Origin: an uncultured Clostridia bacterium | GTDB taxonomy: Bacteria > Bacillota > Clostridia > Lachnospirales > CAG-274 | Length of the DNA: 64,000 bases | NCBI GenBank assembly: GCA_947627855.1 | Contig: CANQXR010000004.1 | Coordinates: 35,073 to 99,072 of the forward strand | Direction of reading: 5' to 3' | Part shown: piece by piece, positions 36,769 to 46,363 of the stretch | Numbering within the stretch: the stretch's first letter is position 1 | Layout of the letters: every line of letters begins with the position of its first letter | Made by a program: the position numbers and the translations under genes | The notes under the pieces: generated by a model | The model's input: only the letters and a program-made list of their open reading frames with translations | Databases searched by the model: none | What the model was told of the DNA's origin: nothing

Positions 36769-38766
36769 ATGAAAGAAAAAATTAAAAAAATGCTGGTTTA
36801 TATTCTGATCTCGGCTGTAGTATCCGTAGTGCTGGGCGCTCTTGCCACAAGCTTTCTGCGCAATTCCGTTCAGGCAATAGAAACGGGGAATTATTTGCTT
36901 TTTATTGATTTTTCCGTTTTTAAGAGTACCTCCACGTATTTACTTGGCGCAGTTCTGCTTGTGGGCTTTTGTGTTCTGTATTTCACATTCGGAAACCGCA
37001 GTTCAAAGAGTGCAAAAAGAATTATGAATTCAAAAAAGGCTGTGGCAGTAAATGCAGGACTTGAGGATTCACGCTTTATGACCAAAAAGGAAAGGGACGA
37101 AAACTTTCCTCCGTCAAACTTCTCAAAGCTTGCCAACTCCACAAAGGACGGTGTTCCCGTCAGGGCATATTATGAAAAGAATGCGGGGCTGAGGGTCAAT
37201 CTTGCAAGCCCTATGCACAGCATAATAATAGGCTCCACAGGTTCAGGTAAAACCACCACGTTTATTAACCCTATGATACAGATACTTGCTGCCTCCGGCG
37301 CAGGCTCTTCTATGATAATGACAGACCCCAAGGGTGAGCTTTTCCAGCTTCATTCGGGCTTTTTGCAAGAGAGAGGCTATAAGGTTATGGTTCTTGACCT
37401 GCGTGATACCTACTCCTCATTCAGATGGAATCCTTTGGGCGATATATACGACCGCTATCAGCAGTATATTGAAGCCGGAAACAATATATTCGAGCATACC
37501 GACTCAATAGACAGCTATTCGGGTCTGGAGCTTCAGGACAATAAAAGCTCCTTCGGAGATCTGTGGTATGAATATGACGGCAAGGCATACTCAGACACGG
37601 ACAAGGTTATAATAGACGCCAAAATGAAAAGGCAGATAATATATGATGAGCTTTATGAGGATCTTAACGACCTTGTCAGCGTTCTTTGCCCCATAGAGTC
37701 CGCCGATGACCCTGTATGGGAGAAGGGCGCACGTTCCATAGTTATGGCTACCCTTCTTGCAATGCTTGAGGACAGCGAGCGTCCCGACCTTGGTATGACA
37801 AAGGATAAATATAATTTCTATAATCTCAACAAGGCAATATCCAACTCTGAAAATAATTTCGAGGCGCTCAAAAACTACTTCGCAGGTCGTTCGCCTATTG
37901 CAAGATGCGTTTCACTTTCAAAGCAGGTTACCACAGCGGCTGAAAACACATTGTCGAGTTATATGTCAATAGCCTTCGACAAGATGTCTATGTTCAATGA
38001 CGAGGGTATCTGTTCTCTTACAAGCGCAACTGACATAGACCCCAACATTTTTGCCGATGAAAAAACGGCTTTGTTTATGAAGATACCCGATGAAAAGGAC
38101 ACAAGACACGCTCTTGCTTCTATGTTCGTACTGTGTATATACAAGGCTCTCATCAAAAAGGCATCGGCAAGGGAGGATCTTTCTCTGCCGAGAAACGTAT
38201 ATTTCATATTGGACGAATTCGGAAATATGCCCAAAATAGACAAATTCGACAAAATGATAACCGTAGGACGAAGCCGTAAAATATGGTTCAATATGGTTGT
38301 TCAGTCATATGCTCAGCTGAACAATGTATACGGAGATACGGTGGCTGATATCATAAAGTCCAACTGCGGTATGAAAATGTTTATAGGCTCCAACGATATA
38401 AATACCTGTAAGGAATTTTCGGAGCTTTGCGGCAATATGACGGTTCAGACGGGCAGTGTTTCCGGCTCCGTTATGGCGGACAGGGATATAAACTATTCAC
38501 AGCAGATACAGCAGCGTCCCCTTATTTATCCCTCGGAGCTGCAAAGACTTAACAACAGGGAAAGCACAGGCAATTCAATAATAGTTACCTTCGGAAACTA
38601 TCCTCTTAAGACGAAGTTCACACCGAGTTATCGCTGTCCTCTCTATAAATTTGAAACCATGGACTTAAGCGAAACGAGAAAGAACATTTTCATAGGCGAA
38701 GAGGTCTATTATGATTTGTCAAAGCGAAACGAAACTATACTCAGTGAAATGGAGGAGGCAGTATAA
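36769..38766 (+). CDS. VirD4/TraG-like coupling ATPase
   Basis: A 665-residue membrane ATPase that in type IV systems recruits substrate to the channel. Two N-terminal helices (about 8-28 and 45-67) anchor it. Walker A IGSTGSGKTTT lies near 155, Walker B VYFILDEFGNMP near 477, and the TraG-type PTDIDPN-like SATDIDPNIFAD and late SNCGMKMFIG...N segments are present. The family fits the TcpA/TraG branch of Gram-positive systems. In conjugation it binds a relaxosome, but no relaxase is encoded here, so a protein substrate is inferred. AAAGGAGG site; its stop overlaps the STAS gene start. Confidence 0.92.
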   Translation: MKEKIKKMLVYILISAVVSVVLGALATSFLRNSVQAIETGNYLLFIDFSVFKSTSTYLLGAVLLVGFCVLYFTFGNRSSKSAKRIMNSKKAVAVNAGLEDSRFMTKKERDENFPPSNFSKLANSTKDGVPVRAYYEKNAGLRVNLASPMHSIIIGSTGSGKTTTFINPMIQILAASGAGSSMIMTDPKGELFQLHSGFLQERGYKVMVLDLRDTYSSFRWNPLGDIYDRYQQYIEAGNNIFEHTDSIDSYSGLELQDNKSSFGDLWYEYDGKAYSDTDKVIIDAKMKRQIIYDELYEDLNDLVSVLCPIESADDPVWEKGARSIVMATLLAMLEDSERPDLGMTKDKYNFYNLNKAISNSENNFEALKNYFAGRSPIARCVSLSKQVTTAAENTLSSYMSIAFDKMSMFNDEGICSLTSATDIDPNIFADEKTALFMKIPDEKDTRHALASMFVLCIYKALIKKASAREDLSLPRNVYFILDEFGNMPKIDKFDKMITVGRSRKIWFNMVVQSYAQLNNVYGDTVADIIKSNCGMKMFIGSNDINTCKEFSELCGNMTVQTGSVSGSVMADRDINYSQQIQQRPLIYPSELQRLNNRESTGNSIIVTFGNYPLKTKFTPSYRCPLYKFETMDLSETRKNIFIGEEVYYDLSKRNETILSEMEEAV

Positions 38767-39071
38767 TGCTGACAAGCAAGCTTATAAAAAAGGATAACAA
38801 GGCGGTTATAGAGCTTAACGGTACGGCTGATACAATATCCAGCGAGATCGTATTTATGGAATTTGAAAAGGCATTTGACGAGGGCTGCAGTGAATTTGAA
38901 TTTGACCTTTCGGAGGTTCAGTATGTATGTTCGGCAACTCTCAGGGCGTTTATCAGGGCACAGAAGCTCTGCAATCAGAATAAATTCGATATGTATCTTA
39001 CGGGGGCTTCTGACGGAATAAAGGAAATATTTGAAATCACGGGATTTTCGTCCATTATATGTTTTAAGTGA
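38766..39071 (+). CDS. STAS-domain anti-sigma-factor antagonist-like protein
   Basis: A 101-residue single STAS domain. LNGTADTISSE corresponds to the first strand and loop, and FDLSEVQYVCSATLRAFIRA to the phosphorylation helix, with Ser near residue 56 at the usual site though preceded by Cys rather than Asp. Such proteins bind a partner HATPase when dephosphorylated. The partner gene follows directly, and a PP2C-type phosphatase of the kind that acts on STAS proteins is encoded in the convergent operon. No sigma factor is nearby, so the output may be the secretion machine itself. Confidence 0.82.
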   Translation: MLTSKLIKKDNKAVIELNGTADTISSEIVFMEFEKAFDEGCSEFEFDLSEVQYVCSATLRAFIRAQKLCNQNKFDMYLTGASDGIKEIFEITGFSSIICFK

Positions 39072-39078
39072 GGGTTTT

Positions 39079-39495
39079 ATGAAATCTTTTATAGGCTTTG
39101 AAATAGAAAATTTTAACGCGGCATACAACAAGGGTATGAGCTTTTTCAAAATGTGTATGGCGGATACGGATATCGCCAACGCAGACAGGCTCAAGCTTGC
39201 CTATGAGGAAATGTTTGTCAATGTTATAATAGCAAACACGAACAGAAAGGCGGAGGTGTCCTTTACCATTGAAATAAAGAATGACCGCATAGAGGTATGT
39301 ATGAAGGACAATGGCATAAGGTTCGATCCGATTGAAAAGCCTGACCCTGATATCACTCTTTCCGCAGACGAAAGACCGGTGGGAGGACTTGGAATTTATA
39401 TATTCAAAAAAGCCGTGGATTATTTCAGCTATGAATTCAAGGACGGCTTCAACACGCTGACCTACGGAATATATACGGGAGAGCATAATGATTAA
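39079..39495 (+). CDS. RsbW-like HATPase (anti-sigma / switch kinase)
   Basis: A 138-residue GHKL ATPase. The N box YEEMFVNVIIAN (about 41-52), G1 box KDNGIRFDP and G2 box GGLGIYIFKK are intact. Proteins of this size pair with STAS antagonists, phosphorylating them or binding a sigma factor. The ATG at 39079 gives the normal length; AGGG before it is a weak ribosome site, consistent with coupling to the STAS gene seven bases upstream. Its stop overlaps the start of the VanY-like gene. Confidence 0.85.
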   Translation: MKSFIGFEIENFNAAYNKGMSFFKMCMADTDIANADRLKLAYEEMFVNVIIANTNRKAEVSFTIEIKNDRIEVCMKDNGIRFDPIEKPDPDITLSADERPVGGLGIYIFKKAVDYFSYEFKDGFNTLTYGIYTGEHND

Positions 39496-40468
39496 AAGAA
39501 TTGCGGCGGCTTTGTTTATGGCAGCGGCGTTTATGTGCGTAAGCGTAAGCGCAGCGGAGAAAAACAACAGAATAAAGCCGGTTATAATATCTCCTGCGGA
39601 CAACGACAAAATATGTGCCGGCGACAGTCTGGCGGTCAGATATTATGCGGAAGAGGACAGCGAGTGATTCATTGTTGTTTCGGACGAGGAGGGAGTTGTT
39701 TTCACAGAGGCTGCAAAAAACGGCGATTTGCTGAAAAACGGCGGCAAAGGCTCTTATGTTGTGGACAAGGGCGGAATATATCTTCTTTCACCCCATATTC
39801 TTCAGGCGGGAAAGACCTATTCCGTTCAGGCGGTGTGTGACTTTGTTGCCTCCGACCCGGTTTATTTTGACGTTGTGGAGAGCGGAGAAGAAAGGGAAAT
39901 TCTTGAGGCGTACAGCAAAAGAAGCTTCATGGGATTAAGGCTCAGCGATGTTCTGAAAAACGGAATATTGCTGCCTGTTCTGCAAAAGAATATGTATACT
40001 TCGGAGTATATTGCCCCGAAGGAATATTTTACCGATGCAGAGCGTTCAAGACAGATGATGGAAACGATTAAGGCGCAGGTGTGGAAGCTTGACGAAAATG
40101 GAGAGCCATACCCTGCCTCTGTAAGCGTTACTGTAAACAAAAATCTTAAAAACAACTATATAAACGTATTTAACGAGCTTTTCGCAATAGGCTTTCCGAT
40201 AAAGAGTGCAGGCTGTTATAATTACAGAAATACTCACGGCGGCAGGCTTTCAGAGCACGCATTGGGAACGGCAATAGACATAAACCCCGATGAAAACTGC
40301 TGTGTGTACAGTGACGGCGAAAAGGTGGGCAGCGTATATCTGCCATATAAAAACCCATATTCGGTTACACCGGAGGTTGTGAACATATTCAAGAAATACG
40401 GCTTTTGCTGGGGCGGAGAATGGACCGGCACTGTGGATCATATGCATTTTTCATATTTTGACAGCTGA
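39488..40468 (+). pseudogene. VanY-like M15 D,D-carboxypeptidase interrupted by one in-frame TGA
   Basis: Conceptually 326 codons. A signal peptide (AAFMCVSVSAA) and a short beta domain precede an M15 peptidase domain with zinc ligands in SEHALGTAIDIN and DHMHFSY, the SxHxxGxAxD and HxH patterns of VanY. Such enzymes trim peptidoglycan stems and could open the wall for the secretion machine. The frame is broken by a single TGA at 39665-39667 (codon 60); reading continues in frame on both sides, and TGG (Trp) is the simplest ancestral codon. Other genes here end normally with TGA, so this is not a code change. It may be an error, a nonsense mutation or readthrough. A downstream restart at 39728 would lack the signal peptide. 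Confidence 0.75.
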
Positions 40469-40531
40469 CACCGCACTGAGCAAAACCGGCGATTTTTAAG
40501 TCGGTATGACAGAGAGGATATTGGTTCTGAT

Positions 40532-43500
40532 ATGATAGATTTACCACTTGAAGAAAAAATTATACTTTATGCCTGTATTATTCTGTTTTTTGCCGTGGTA
40601 TATTTTGCCGGCGGCGGCAGCAAGACTATTGGCAAATATCTGCCCCAAGGCAAGCCAACCTCCGGCACAGGTGAAGAAGAGGAGGAGCTTATTGATATAA
40701 AATATAACGATGAATTCCTTAAGGAGCTTTCCGGCGGATATGCAGGCGCGCCAAGGCTTGTGGCAAGTGACGACAAGGTGTTTTATATACCTCCCGAATA
40801 TTGTGACGGCGACTATCTGAGGAATTTCAGAGTTATAGGCATAAACCAGTCAAGAGCAGAGGAAAAGGCAATACCTGACGGCGACGGAACTGTTATGGAA
40901 TACAGCGGAGCCGTTGTGGTTTACGGCTTTCAGACCACTTACAGGACGGATTACGGAAGCGACTATAATTTCAATAATGACCCCTACGGCATAACTATGG
41001 AGTATGACACCTCCAATTCATATTTTGAAAATCTTATGAATGATATTTCGGAAAATCTGAACAGTGACGGTGTTACGCCTATAAATGATTATGACGAAAA
41101 ATATGCCGAGGATAAAATAGAAGATTTTGACAATCCGCAGATAGAGGCTGACGTTGACCCCGAAAATATCAAAACCGAGGATAATCCGGCGGCGGTAGAT
41201 GATTCCGAATTCAGGGTGGCTACTGTTGTGATGGAGCATGAAATAGGCAAGGACTATTGTAAGATTCTCTATTGCGATGCCGATTCGTGCAAGGTAAAGG
41301 ACCTCGGCGCAGGAGATTATAACCTTGTCACCAATATGAATGATTCGGCTCTTACGGTATGTTATAATCAGTATATGTATGTATATAATTTTGACGAGAA
41401 TGACCGCTCCTATGCTTCAAAGGAGAGATATTCATATTCCCTCAGGGAATTTTTTGAGTCATCTACATACCGCAACACCATGCAGGGGGCAGGCTATGCC
41501 TCATCGACCTATGATGTTGAAATGGATATTGAATATTCAGACTGTTCCGACGGCTGGGTAAACAACTATCTGAAGAATATGAACAGACACCTTACGTTTA
41601 CGTTGGACCAGAAATCAAACCTATATACCTATTTCAGCAATATTGTGGGCGATACCATATCAACGGAAGAAATAAGAAAGAATATTATAGATACGAGGGC
41701 GAAGGTCGAGGAGCAGGTTCTTCTGGCGTATAATGGCTATAAAAAGACATCTTCGGGTATGCTGTCAATAAAGAATCTGAGCTATGTGGACGCGGCTAAA
41801 TTCAATCCTTTCCACTTTGTTACAAAAAGCAGCAACATCGCATGGGTTCTGGAAAATGACTTTACATACAACATTTCCGAAAGAAGCTGGCTCATACTTT
41901 TCCCCAAAACATATAACGGTGAAGCAAAGGGAAAGGTCAGACTGACAATTGTGCCTCATTTTGACCTTAATCCCCAATATGAATACACCATAAACGACCT
42001 TATACTCAATCAGAGTAAAACCGTGAATAAAGACGGTACAGAGAAGATTAATTATGCCATAGTTATGCAGATGCTTATTACTCCCACGTCGGCTGACGAG
42101 GATACGCCTGCGGAGGGGTTTGAGGAGAATGAGCTTAAGAATTTTGCAAGTAAATATCCCTCTAAGCTTTCGTCCGCCTACGCCGGCGGGAGCCGTAAAA
42201 TGAACGTAGCGGATTTCGTGGGCGATGAGGAAGTGCCGGAGGAGGACGATGAGGAGTATGAGGACATCGAAGAGGAGGACATTGACGAAAAAGAGCTTGA
42301 GGAAGAGTTTGAGGAGGATTTAAAGGGACAGATTCAGGAATATCTTACCTTCAATATAGACCTTTCCAATGAAATAGGCTCTGTTGAGAAAGAGGACAGC
42401 ATATATTCCATAACGGGAGCAAACGAGGCCAAGGCACAGTTTGACGATGCAAAGAAATTATACAACAGAGAATATAATGACAATCTGAAAAGCTATGCAA
42501 AGACCACAAAATCAGGTCCTTATGCGGAGGCAACGAATGTAAATGCCGAGGGATTTGAAAGGCTTAAGGAGGACTTCAGAAAGATATGCGACAAGCAGTA
42601 TGAAATCGATGCGGCAAGGGAACAGCTCGCTCTTCTGGAGGAACAGCTTGAATCCATAGGCAATATATACTCCGAAAATGCCGATGTTATAAATCAGACT
42701 GTTGAGGATATACTCGGCAGCGAGAATGTAAACAGGAACAAAAACGAGATGCTCTATTATGAATCCGTTCAGAGCCTTTTAGACCCGGAGTCGGAGAAAT
42801 TCAACCTTGTAAGAGAGGATTTAATTAAGAATTTCAGCAGCTTTTTGGCTAATCAAGAAAAATATGAGTATGAATGCGGCAGCGGAAGCGGAATTCCAAA
42901 GGGATTTTATGTATTTTCGGATCCCACAACTATTGGCGCAAGTAAATTTATGAGAGGCTCCGGCAATTTACTTGATGACAATATGATAACCACCGACAAT
43001 GAAAGAAGCAGGTTTGACGCAAGAAGAATAATGGGACGCAAAGGCTATGTATTCAGGGTGTACAAAATCGTGGCGGATAACGGCAGATTTGTTCCTTCCG
43101 ACAGCTATGACGAATATAACCTGTCAAATGCCAGATGCACCGTAAACGATTTCGAGTCGGCACTGAACGAATATTATAATTTCGATCTGGCACGGCTTGA
43201 CGCGGGCAGCAGTGATGAGAATGAAAGACAGCAGGCATACAGCGATATGGCGGACATTCTCAATCGTCTGAAGTTTGCCTATGAATATGCAAGATGTGTT
43301 TACAGATATGACCTTGACAGATATTATTATGATGAAACATTTCTCAAGCCATTATTCAGCTGGGAGAACGTATATAATCTGGACGAAACCTTTTCCGCCC
43401 TCAAGGCTGATTATGACAGTATGTTTACCGCTGAGCCGGATTATTCCACAGAGGTAACACTGGAAAATAATAATAAAAGCAGCGTCAGCACATATGACTA

Positions 43501-46339
43501 TACAAAGTATGACGGGGATTTGTTCCGCAGATTTATAGATTATTATGAATTTGCCGGAGATATACTGGCATCGGGTAATGAATATTCCGTTGAAATAAAA
43601 AAGACAGACAACAGCAGCGAGAATGTAAGCTTCTACGGAGCAATATTGGGCAATATAGACGTCAGGGAGGACTATGACTTGGTGGCTGCGTCTGTAAGCG
43701 AACAGGAGGCAAAATTACAAAGGCTTCAGGCTGAGCTGACAGAGCTTGAAAGAGCCTTCGACAGCTCCCATTATTATGTGCAGCTTAAATGGAAGGGCAG
43801 AGTTATGAACGGGGCGGCTCTTGCCGAAAACTACAAAAACTACAATACAATAACAGCCGAAATTGACAAATATATAGACGCCTGCGGCATATTGGACGAG
43901 GTAAAGGAGTTCAGAGGAGACTCCGACAAGTTCATACAATATATAAACGAGGTGAACGGTGCAGTCAGAGATTCCGACGTATATTCCTATATAGACCATG
44001 GCTTTGACGAGATAACTTTCAGGGACAGCTACGGCGAGGACGCCTGTCGGAGCTATATGTATCTTGCGGATAAGGGCGACAGACTTTTTGCGGATACTGT
44101 ACTTGGGGCGTATATAGAAAGGCAGACCGCAAAACCGGCGGAGGAGGAAAATCCTACCGACTATAACACCCAGCTTATAAATAATGCTGTGGAACAGCGT
44201 TATGGCAAAACAGGGAAGAATGCCGCCGCTAAACGCTCTTACGATTTATATATGGAGGACTGCGAAACCATTTACAAAAATCTCTATGATGATTTCAGAA
44301 AAACGACTGTTACCGATGAAGAGGGAAACGAAACACCGGTATGCGACATAACCTCCGAAACTGTACAGAATGCCGTATTTACATACCTTATTGACAAATT
44401 CGGGATTTATGAGCTTTACAACTATGACTCCAAGGGCGAGATAGAGGGCACATATTCAATTGCCAAAAGCGAGCAGTCCGGCGGAGTTATGGAGGAGGTC
44501 ATAGAGGCGTCAAGGGAAACCGTCACAGAGCCGGAATATGCAAACAGCTTTGACGCCATAACCTCTGATTTCAGCGGTCTGGCAAGCTATACGCTGAATG
44601 CGGACGGCTGTTATAAGAATATACTCGGCATAGCGAATGCCTTTCTCAGAGGTACGGGCTGTCTTAGCGATGAGCAGAAGCAGGTGAATACGCCGGAGGA
44701 GTCGGGAGCGGAAAGCGATGTTACTTCTCTTTATTACAGGGGATATCAGGTTCCCGCTGAGAGAATAGGCGATATGCTGGTTCTTCTCGATAATATAAAC
44801 AAGCTCTGTAACGAGAGGGAAAGAGCGGCAAATGTTATAAGAGGTACACAGCAGGGGGGTCTTGAGGTCATACTTAAAACAGACGACTATTATCTTGACC
44901 TTTACAGAAAGAAATGCGCTCAGGCTGACGACCTTTACAGGCTTATGTATAATGTGGCGAGGTCGGGAAACACCGAAAAGCAGAAATACCTTGACGAATT
45001 TGAAAGCAAGGAATGGCTTATACTGGACGATGTGAATATAACGGACGATCTGTCGTCGGTTATAAAGGTGGAAACAAGAAAGATAACCACCTACTATAAA
45101 AACATTGTGTGGAACACTGCGCTTATTACAGACGACAAGAGATCGAATATATCTCCGGAGCCTTATGAGCTTTATCAGATGAACAACGATTTCTGTGTCG
45201 GCGTGGCTGACAACAACGGCTTTATAATCCCCATAGGCGCACAGAAGGATCTGGACGTCAGGTCGCTTAACGCCAATATAAAATCCCGTATAGGGGATAT
45301 AGGCGGCGTGACCACAGTGGCGTATGGCTCTGAGGGGAATGTGGATTATATATTGTTTGCCAATAAGGAGCAATGGGCGAGATTTGCCATAACGACAAAG
45401 GGAAAATCCGTTGATGTAGGCAATATATCCTGTTATACGGGAGATTTTGACTGCGACACGGGAGATCCACATTTTATGGAGTTTGACAGAACGAGGATAA
45501 CCGGCGTAAATCAGCTTTATATGTCGTCCCTTGATAATGGCTATATACCCTATGATATTATTCTTAAGGGCAACGGCAACAGTACGATCAAAAGCGTTGA
45601 TGATCCCTTTGCGTGGGAAAATGATGAAGATGTCGTTTTAAGCTCATCGAAGGGCATAAGAGGGGCATATTTCAAGTCGTGGTCGGACGCCAAGGGTAAT
45701 GTGGTTCTGCTGGGCTTCAGCGAGGACGATATGCGCATTGAAGAAACAACAACAGACGGCGGCGGTTCTGACACGGCACAGAACGCAGGCGGAACAGGCG
45801 GCAGTGATGCAGGCGGAGCAGCCGGCGGCGATGCAGACGCAGGAGCCGAGGGAGAGGACGGCGAAAGCGAGCCTACATCTGAGGCAAGACGTGAAATAAC
45901 CGATGCAGATATATACAATGCCCATCTGTATGTATATAAGTACGCTACAAAGAAAGCGGAAATTCCCGAAAAATATGATGATCCTATGTCGAACTGGGTT
46001 GGACCCGACATACATCTCTTTGATGCGGGAATCGAGCTTGAAGGACCATACGGACGACTTCTCCAGCCTGCCGTAAACTTCTTTACGGTTATACGAAGCA
46101 CGATTTTACTGCTGATATACGCATTGGCGATGTTATATGCAGTATATCTCGGCGTAAAGCTTGCAAGAGCCTCTGACGATGAAAAGCGGAACGAAGCCAA
46201 GGAACACATAAAGTGGTTCATACTTGCGTTTTTCATAGCTCACATACTTATTGCTTTTCTTTATCTGGCACAACAGCAGCTAAGCGCATGGGAGGAGAGC
46301 GTCGTAACATATGAAGAATACAACGAAGAAACTAAATAA
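40532..46339 (+). CDS. Giant (1935-residue) surface protein with VirB2-like C-terminal module
   Basis: Not recognised as a whole. An N-terminal helix (about 9-27) anchors it. A very long, acidic, Tyr-, Asn- and Glu-rich extracytoplasmic region follows, with an extreme acidic stretch near 568-592 and a Gly/Ala/Asp linker near 1742-1787. The last ~80 residues contain two helices around LGVKLARASDDEKRNEAKEH, closely matching LGAKLAKAEEPQEREKAKQH of the small pilin in this operon, with the same YAVYLG/YCVFLG lead-in. It therefore looks like a pilin-type membrane module carrying a huge exported domain. Its start at 40532 lacks a strong ribosome site (GGATATTGGTTCTGAT precedes). Confidence 0.72.
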   Translation: MIDLPLEEKIILYACIILFFAVVYFAGGGSKTIGKYLPQGKPTSGTGEEEEELIDIKYNDEFLKELSGGYAGAPRLVASDDKVFYIPPEYCDGDYLRNFRVIGINQSRAEEKAIPDGDGTVMEYSGAVVVYGFQTTYRTDYGSDYNFNNDPYGITMEYDTSNSYFENLMNDISENLNSDGVTPINDYDEKYAEDKIEDFDNPQIEADVDPENIKTEDNPAAVDDSEFRVATVVMEHEIGKDYCKILYCDADSCKVKDLGAGDYNLVTNMNDSALTVCYNQYMYVYNFDENDRSYASKERYSYSLREFFESSTYRNTMQGAGYASSTYDVEMDIEYSDCSDGWVNNYLKNMNRHLTFTLDQKSNLYTYFSNIVGDTISTEEIRKNIIDTRAKVEEQVLLAYNGYKKTSSGMLSIKNLSYVDAAKFNPFHFVTKSSNIAWVLENDFTYNISERSWLILFPKTYNGEAKGKVRLTIVPHFDLNPQYEYTINDLILNQSKTVNKDGTEKINYAIVMQMLITPTSADEDTPAEGFEENELKNFASKYPSKLSSAYAGGSRKMNVADFVGDEEVPEEDDEEYEDIEEEDIDEKELEEEFEEDLKGQIQEYLTFNIDLSNEIGSVEKEDSIYSITGANEAKAQFDDAKKLYNREYNDNLKSYAKTTKSGPYAEATNVNAEGFERLKEDFRKICDKQYEIDAAREQLALLEEQLESIGNIYSENADVINQTVEDILGSENVNRNKNEMLYYESVQSLLDPESEKFNLVREDLIKNFSSFLANQEKYEYECGSGSGIPKGFYVFSDPTTIGASKFMRGSGNLLDDNMITTDNERSRFDARRIMGRKGYVFRVYKIVADNGRFVPSDSYDEYNLSNARCTVNDFESALNEYYNFDLARLDAGSSDENERQQAYSDMADILNRLKFAYEYARCVYRYDLDRYYYDETFLKPLFSWENVYNLDETFSALKADYDSMFTAEPDYSTEVTLENNNKSSVSTYDYTKYDGDLFRRFIDYYEFAGDILASGNEYSVEIKKTDNSSENVSFYGAILGNIDVREDYDLVAASVSEQEAKLQRLQAELTELERAFDSSHYYVQLKWKGRVMNGAALAENYKNYNTITAEIDKYIDACGILDEVKEFRGDSDKFIQYINEVNGAVRDSDVYSYIDHGFDEITFRDSYGEDACRSYMYLADKGDRLFADTVLGAYIERQTAKPAEEENPTDYNTQLINNAVEQRYGKTGKNAAAKRSYDLYMEDCETIYKNLYDDFRKTTVTDEEGNETPVCDITSETVQNAVFTYLIDKFGIYELYNYDSKGEIEGTYSIAKSEQSGGVMEEVIEASRETVTEPEYANSFDAITSDFSGLASYTLNADGCYKNILGIANAFLRGTGCLSDEQKQVNTPEESGAESDVTSLYYRGYQVPAERIGDMLVLLDNINKLCNERERAANVIRGTQQGGLEVILKTDDYYLDLYRKKCAQADDLYRLMYNVARSGNTEKQKYLDEFESKEWLILDDVNITDDLSSVIKVETRKITTYYKNIVWNTALITDDKRSNISPEPYELYQMNNDFCVGVADNNGFIIPIGAQKDLDVRSLNANIKSRIGDIGGVTTVAYGSEGNVDYILFANKEQWARFAITTKGKSVDVGNISCYTGDFDCDTGDPHFMEFDRTRITGVNQLYMSSLDNGYIPYDIILKGNGNSTIKSVDDPFAWENDEDVVLSSSKGIRGAYFKSWSDAKGNVVLLGFSEDDMRIEETTTDGGGSDTAQNAGGTGGSDAGGAAGGDADAGAEGEDGESEPTSEARREITDADIYNAHLYVYKYATKKAEIPEKYDDPMSNWVGPDIHLFDAGIELEGPYGRLLQPAVNFFTVIRSTILLLIYALAMLYAVYLGVKLARASDDEKRNEAKEHIKWFILAFFIAHILIAFLYLAQQQLSAWEESVVTYEEYNEETK

Positions 46340-46363
46340 GGCTTTTGAAAAGGGGGATTGATT

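Noticed and set aside
39665..39667. UGA decoded as Trp (alternative genetic code)
   Set aside because: Many genes in the window, including the solute-binding lipoprotein and the palindrome-flanked genes, end properly at TGA, and no other conserved domain contains an internal TGA.
39665..39700. Selenocysteine codon in the VanY-like gene
   Set aside because: The codon is outside the peptidase active site and no convincing SECIS-like hairpin follows it.
44510..45472. 320-codon minus-strand frame inside the giant surface protein gene
   Set aside because: No start signal or domain; composition is that of an antisense frame.
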